A DNA stretch of 8,721 bases, taken from NCBI GenBank assembly GCA_021786335.1, contig JAJYNM010000054.1, positions 1-8,721 on the forward strand. The letters run 5' to 3'. The position numbers were made by a program, and so were the translations under genes. Every line of letters starts with the position of its first letter. Within the stretch, counting starts at the first letter, position 1. Of this stretch, positions 5,353-8,721 are shown piece after piece. The notes under the pieces were generated by a model. It was not told the origin of the DNA. It did no database searches and saw only the letters and a list, made by a program, of their open reading frames with translations. This DNA is from an archaeon (GTDB taxonomy: Archaea; Thermoproteota; Nitrososphaeria; Nitrososphaerales; UBA183).

Positions 5353-6678
5353 CTACTGGAGGGCGCCCTCGTATGGACTCGAGGGGGCGGGGAACCGTCC
5401 CATCACACCTACCGCTGCGAATAGGAGCAGTGCGGCTAGGATGAAAGTAGTGTAGTAGCCGTCGTACACCGAGACGAACCCGGAGAAGAAGGAGCCCGCC
5501 ATCGAGGCTAACCCCACCACCGCTGAGTAGACTCCCAGGGCGGCCCCTGCTGTCCTGCTCTGCACAGTAGTGAAAATCATGGTGTTTGCGGATGTATAGT
5601 AGACGGCGAAGGCGATTCCGCCCGCCACGGGGTAAAGTATCATTGCGGGTATCAGGAACAATGGGCCTGTAATCAGCAGAGCCGCGACGCCCAGGGCCAG
5701 ATACATCCACCCCCTGAGGAGTATTCCCTGGACCAGGGAAGTCACTAGGCTTCGCGAGCTGACGTAGCGCCCGGCCACCCTGAATGCCACTGTCTGGACG
5801 ACCATCCCTACTAGAATCACAGCAAAGACATCCTGGTCTGGGAGCGAGAAGAGGTGCATCGCTGGCACGAACGACGTGTTGAACAGCCCGCTCGACGCAT
5901 AGAAGAGGATGGTGGATATGTAGAACAGCGGGACGCTCCTGGTGAGGGTAGAGCGCACCCCTCGGAAGGCACGCTTGAAGTCGGAAAGGGTGGGGATTAC
6001 AACGAAGAAGACCGGGTTGGCCAAGAGCCGGCTGAAGAAGCTGGGTCTCCTCGCCACTACAGTCTCCCTCTCTAGCACGAATTCTGGCTCTTTGATCATC
6101 AACAGGGCCATTACAGACGAGGTCAAGGACAGGGCGCCCATGGGGACGAATAGAAGGACGAGCTGACCAGGCAGGAGATCGGTCCAAAGAGTGCTGACCA
6201 CCAAGCCAACGACGTTGCCGATGCTCGAAACCATCGAGAGCTTCGCGAACGCGTTGGCCCACCTGCCTTTGTGCTCCGTCTCCATAATCAGGAGGTTCAG
6301 AGGTGTCGCTGATGCGAAGGAGACGAACGAGATGATTCCGTATCGCACGATTGTGCCGGCGGCCGATCCTCCAAAGAAGAAGGAAACGAGCGCCACCGCC
6401 GTAAGGGCGTAGCTCAAGGCTATCAGGCCCCTACGCTTGTGCAGCCTGTCGATGGTGACCCCCCAGAACAGGGCCGCAGGTATGCTGATTCCGTTGTAGA
6501 CGGCGGAAGCCAGGCCGCCGTAGATGGTCCCTAACGCCTGGCCGTTCAGCGTAATCAGATAGAGCAGGACCATGGTCCCCAGAGGGCCGGTGGCCACCGA
6601 GACAGGGAAGGTGCTGTAGAGCCACCTGTCCTTCCTGGAGCCTGAACCTGCTGCCACGAGTCCAACCCCGGTGCGCAT
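5353..6678 (-). CDS. Major facilitator superfamily (MFS) transporter
   Basis: A 441-residue membrane protein with about 12 hydrophobic segments in two halves, separated by a basic cytoplasmic loop (about 197-250, including ERETVVARRPSFFSR and DFKRAFRGVRS). GVTIDRLHKRRG (73-84) is the loop 2-3 signature of the superfamily (G-x3-D-R-x2-K-R-x-G). A second-half counterpart is weak. The substrate cannot be read from sequence; drug/metabolite efflux and sugar or organic-acid uptake are both possible. The ATG at 6678 was chosen over an in-frame TTG at 6714 because the 12 extra residues (three of them Cys/Lys-rich positions) come before any hydrophobic segment and the AT-rich box at 6719-6726 would leave almost no room for a leader. 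Its stop is 65 bases before the repressor gene, which has its own promoter, so co-regulation by metal is not implied. Confidence 0.82.
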   Translation of the reverse strand: MRTGVGLVAAGSGSRKDRWLYSTFPVSVATGPLGTMVLLYLITLNGQALGTIYGGLASAVYNGISIPAALFWGVTIDRLHKRRGLIALSYALTAVALVSFFFGGSAAGTIVRYGIISFVSFASATPLNLLIMETEHKGRWANAFAKLSMVSSIGNVVGLVVSTLWTDLLPGQLVLLFVPMGALSLTSSVMALLMIKEPEFVLERETVVARRPSFFSRLLANPVFFVVIPTLSDFKRAFRGVRSTLTRSVPLFYISTILFYASSGLFNTSFVPAMHLFSLPDQDVFAVILVGMVVQTVAFRVAGRYVSSRSLVTSLVQGILLRGWMYLALGVAALLITGPLFLIPAMILYPVAGGIAFAVYYTSANTMIFTTVQSRTAGAALGVYSAVVGLASMAGSFFSGFVSVYDGYYTTFILAALLLFAAVGVMGRFPAPSSPYEGALQ

Positions 6679-6718
6679 CGGTTCATCTGTCTTACACAGA
6701 CCGCACGCGGGCAAGACT

Positions 6719-6726
6719 GAATTATC
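6719..6726. promoter_or_regulatory. Shared AT-rich element, possible divergent TATA box
   Basis: GAATTATC is the only AT-rich stretch between the divergent MFS and SPOUT genes. It is centred ~26 bases before the TTG at 6748 (a leaderless SPOUT mRNA). On the other strand it would place transcription start near 6696, 18 bases before the MFS ATG. This is read from spacing only. Confidence 0.45.
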
Positions 6727-6747
6727 AGGCGCCGTGGCCGTCGGTGC

Positions 6748-7587
6748 TTGACCCTACTCGGCAAGAGGTTAGCCGTCTCGATCCCGGACACAGTCCTTGA
6801 GGAGAAAGAGTCGCCCAGAGAGAAGACGGCTAAGGTGGGGACCATCGCCAGAGCGTGCGCCATCTATGGTGTGGACACCATAGAGATTTTTCGCGACCCG
6901 AGAGGGAGAGGGGAAGGGCCATGGGTCAGGAAGGTGCTCGAATATCTCGAAACGCCGCAGTACCTGAGGCGCAGGATCTACCCCATCGATGAATCTCTGA
7001 AGTACGCCGGTATCCTGCCGCCCCTCCGGATCCCTTCCCACAAGGTCAAGGTACGCTTAGACCAGGTGGCCGTCGGAGACGTCAGAGAGGGGTTGACCAA
7101 CGGAGATGGGACGGTCGACGTCGGTCTGGACGCCAGTCTCAGGCTGGAGGGAAAATCGCCAGCAGGGAGGCGCGTCACTGTGAAGATTGTCGATGTCAGT
7201 CCCCCGACCGCAGCGGCGATACCCAGGGAGACCGCGGGAGCGTACTGGGGATACGAGGTCGAAGAGAAGGTGTACGCGGAGGTGCTAGAAGACAGGAGGT
7301 TCGAGGTCAAGGTAGCTACCTCACGCATGGGGAAACCGTTGAAGAGCGTCCTCGGGACACTCGGTGTTGCCATGCGAGGCGCGAGCGGGGTCAAGCTGAT
7401 CTTCGGCCCTCCATCGAGGGGGCTCTACGAGATCTTCGGGCGGAGGCTGACAGAGGGAGCAGACTTCGTCGTGAACCTCTACCCAGAGCAGCACGTCGAG
7501 ACGGTGCGGACAGAGGAAGCGATATTCGCAGGCTTGGGACTTGTCAGCGCCGTCCTAACCGTGGTCCGTTGCATGAATCCTAGGTGA
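6748..7587 (+). CDS. Archaeal SPOUT-class RNA methyltransferase (COG2106/DUF171 family)
   Basis: A 279-residue knotted SAM-dependent methyltransferase, the archaeal relative of eukaryotic C9orf114/SPOUT1, thought to methylate uridine in rRNA. Seen: N-terminal AVSIPDTVLEEK followed by GTIARACAIYGVDTIEIFRD (family hallmark, 9-50); an inserted OB-like beta domain (~97-170); the knot motif LIFGPPSRGLYEIF (217-230) with the SAM-loop FGPPSRG; and a C-terminal VVNLYPEQHVETVRTEEA (241-258) that completes the trefoil. The length is normal. The start is TTG: no ATG or GTG exists in frame upstream, and the AT-rich box at 6719-6726 lies at leaderless distance. In many archaea this gene directly precedes ribosomal protein L3; here an insertion sequence follows within about 20 bases instead. 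Confidence 0.88.
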   Translation: MTLLGKRLAVSIPDTVLEEKESPREKTAKVGTIARACAIYGVDTIEIFRDPRGRGEGPWVRKVLEYLETPQYLRRRIYPIDESLKYAGILPPLRIPSHKVKVRLDQVAVGDVREGLTNGDGTVDVGLDASLRLEGKSPAGRRVTVKIVDVSPPTAAAIPRETAGAYWGYEVEEKVYAEVLEDRRFEVKVATSRMGKPLKSVLGTLGVAMRGASGVKLIFGPPSRGLYEIFGRRLTEGADFVVNLYPEQHVETVRTEEAIFAGLGLVSAVLTVVRCMNPR

Positions 7588-7607
7588 ATGACGGCCCCTG
7601 CTAGGGC

Positions 7608-8599
7608 TGTTGGACCCGCCTTCTTTCTACGCTGTCGCCGCGATAAACCCGTTGTAGAGGAAGACCTTCATCGCCATCTCTCTTGCCATGTTGACGAACT
7701 TCCTCGCCCTTACGTACTCCCCGAAGACCCTCTTGATGACGCTGAAGGCTCCCTCGACCCTCCACCTGTACCCGAACCTGTGTATCCTCCCCCAGGCCCT
7801 GCGGGTGAAGGCCTGCTGCTCGACCACAGCCATCTTCCTCGGGTAGCACCACTGTCTTGTGGGGACGGAGTTCTTCGCCACCCTGATGACGGGCTTGATG
7901 CCCTGGCTGTCGAGGAACCTGAAGTTGGCCTTCGAGTCGTACGCCCCGTCGGCGAGGACCCTCCTGACCCTGACGCTCCCCTGGGCCCTCCTCACCAGCC
8001 TCTTCAGCCTCCTCCCGTCCCCGACCTTCTCCGAAGAGACGTCCATCGACACCACCTGCCCCGTCTTCACGTCCACGGCGAAGTGTATCTTCAGGTACCC
8101 CTTCCTCACCTTCCAGACCCTCCGGATCCAGTCCCCTCCGTTGTGGACCTTCACCCCCGAGGCGTCGACGGCTATGCTGACTGGGTCGTTCGACCTGATG
8201 AGGGACTCGTCCAGGTCTATCTCCAGGCGGTTGACCCTCCTGTCTATGGTGGAGTAGTCGGGGGCCTTGAGCCCCTCCACGAACCTGGAGAGGGAGTGGA
8301 CGAACCCCTCGGTCTGCCTGTAGGGCTGGTGGAAGAGAAGGCGGACGAACGCGAGGAACCTGATGTACGACTCCGGGTAGCGGTACGGCTCCCCGACCTT
8401 CCCTTCGTTGGCCTTCTTCAGCTCCCTCCTCCACTCCTCCACAACGGAGGAGTCGAGGTTCAGCTCCCCCCTCCTCACCAGCGCCTCGTTGTAGCTGTGC
8501 CAGTCCCTGCCTGTCGTTGACATGAAGTTGGAGAGCATCCGACAGGTAGAAGCATACTTGAACCAAAATCATTCGATCACAAGGTCAAGTCGTGCAACA
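7608..8599 (-). mobile_element. IS5-like insertion sequence (ends tentative)
   Basis: The element holds one intact DDE transposase gene. Possible ends are TGTTGGAC (7608-7615) and GTGCAACA (8592-8599), which match as inverted repeats at 7 of 8 bases and would give a ~1 kb element, the usual IS5-family size. No convincing target duplication was found, so the boundaries are provisional while the element itself is well supported. Confidence 0.5.
7627..8538 (-). CDS. IS5-family DDE transposase, intact
   Basis: 303 residues, full length and without internal stops or frameshifts. It cuts and joins element ends using an RNase H-fold active site. Seen: an N-terminal helical DNA-binding part with YRYPESYIRFLAFVRLLFH and YRQTEGFVHSL (about 51-84); D125 in VDASGVKVHNGGDW; D197 in LADGAYDSKANF; and E262 in YRWRVEGAFSVIKR. 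The Y-R-x(3)-E block with following K (E262, K269) is the IS4/IS5-type signature. The start is ATG at 8538; a second in-frame ATG at 8523 is almost equally good, and no ribosome site is clear. Codons end almost always in G or C, which leaves long open frames on other frames of the same segment. It lies tail-to-tail with the SPOUT gene. Confidence 0.88.
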   Translation of the reverse strand: MLSNFMSTTGRDWHSYNEALVRRGELNLDSSVVEEWRRELKKANEGKVGEPYRYPESYIRFLAFVRLLFHQPYRQTEGFVHSLSRFVEGLKAPDYSTIDRRVNRLEIDLDESLIRSNDPVSIAVDASGVKVHNGGDWIRRVWKVRKGYLKIHFAVDVKTGQVVSMDVSSEKVGDGRRLKRLVRRAQGSVRVRRVLADGAYDSKANFRFLDSQGIKPVIRVAKNSVPTRQWCYPRKMAVVEQQAFTRRAWGRIHRFGYRWRVEGAFSVIKRVFGEYVRARKFVNMAREMAMKVFLYNGFIAATA

Positions 8600-8657
8600 C
8601 AGCACTGATCGCAGGCCGCTGGTCCGAGCTGCAGGACGACGCGGCTAGGCGAAGGGC

Positions 8658-8665
8658 TTTAGATA
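8658..8665 (+). promoter_or_regulatory. Weak candidate promoter at the right edge
   Basis: TTTAGATA stands in GC-rich sequence about 35 bases before an ATG at 8697 that opens a frame (MCGLEARA) to the window end. Too little of the frame is visible to call a gene. Otherwise 8600-8721 shows no feature I can support. Confidence 0.2.
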
Positions 8666-8721
8666 CGCCACAGACGCAAGCCGGGTAGGGCGATACATGT
8701 GTGGCCTGGAAGCGAGGGCGG

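Noticed and set aside
5297..6262. Open frame of 321 codons overlapping the MFS gene
   Set aside because: It is Arg/Pro-rich with no domain, covers the operator region, and the membrane-protein frame on the same strand is clearly the real one.
7588..8520. Open frame of 310 codons on the plus strand, opposite the transposase
   Set aside because: The protein would be a Pro/Val/Leu/Asp-rich low-complexity chain with no recognisable motif. It arises from the extreme G/C third-base use of the transposase gene on the other strand.
7605..8571. Alternative IS ends GGCTGTTGG (left) and CCAAAATC (right) with CTAG as target
   Set aside because: Only about six of eight bases match, and CTAG does not recur on the right flank.
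7601..8572. Open frame of 323 codons on the minus strand, out of frame with the transposase
   Set aside because: The product is a Gly/Arg/Glu-rich repetitive chain, and the DDE motifs are in the other frame. It is a codon-bias shadow.
8697..8721. MCGL at the right edge as the start of a class II glutamine amidotransferase
   Set aside because: Cys2 after Met fits that class, but the next residues (EARA) do not match the usual continuation, and only eight codons are visible.
1..8721. CRISPR arrays, tandem repeats, rRNA or phage modules
   Set aside because: No regularly spaced repeats, rRNA-like segments or phage genes were seen when reading both strands.

Overview
The window reads as a stretch of a GC-rich archaeal chromosome. 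Three things point to Archaea. A tRNA-Ala gene carries two short introns with bulge-helix-bulge (BHB) splice motifs and no encoded CCA. There is an archaeal-type SPOUT methyltransferase of the COG2106/DUF171 family. Several genes have an AT-rich box about 26 bases upstream of the start codon, with no leader or a very short one. The two-intron tRNA and the general gene style fit Thermoproteota (Nitrososphaeria- or Bathyarchaeia-like lineages), but the sequence alone does not fix the lineage.

Left part (1-3778): a minus-strand operon encodes a cyclase/kynurenine-formamidase-fold metallohydrolase, then a DapA/KDG-aldolase-family Schiff-base enzyme, then an enolase-superfamily acid-sugar dehydratase that runs off the left edge. 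Both junctions are 4-base stop/start overlaps with Shine-Dalgarno sequences, so the three are probably co-translated. Divergent from them is a cytosolic clan GH-A glycoside hydrolase. Together they look like a carbohydrate module: release of sugars, then breakdown of the aldonic acid by dehydration and aldol cleavage (Entner-Doudoroff-like) or further dehydration (Weimberg-like). The sugar is not known. The cyclase-family protein may act on a lactone or another intermediate.

Middle (3779-6678): the tRNA-Ala(GGC) gene converges on a metal-homeostasis pair. That pair is a short MntR/DtxR-type repressor followed, with an 8-base overlap, by a NicO/UreH-like polytopic metal transporter. The repressor promoter carries three TTAGG/CCTAA half-sites spaced exactly 10 bases apart, one of them touching the start codon, which is a likely autoregulatory operator. 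Upstream on the same strand is a 12-helix MFS transporter of unknown substrate.

Right part (6748-8721): the SPOUT RNA methyltransferase is divergent from the MFS gene, and the two may share one AT-rich promoter element. It is followed tail-to-tail by an intact IS5-like transposase within a putative ~1 kb insertion sequence. The last ~120 bases hold no complete gene, only a weak candidate promoter and a possible start at the edge.

The most notable items are the doubly interrupted tRNA-Ala and the helically phased operator in front of a regulator whose metal site is only partly conserved.
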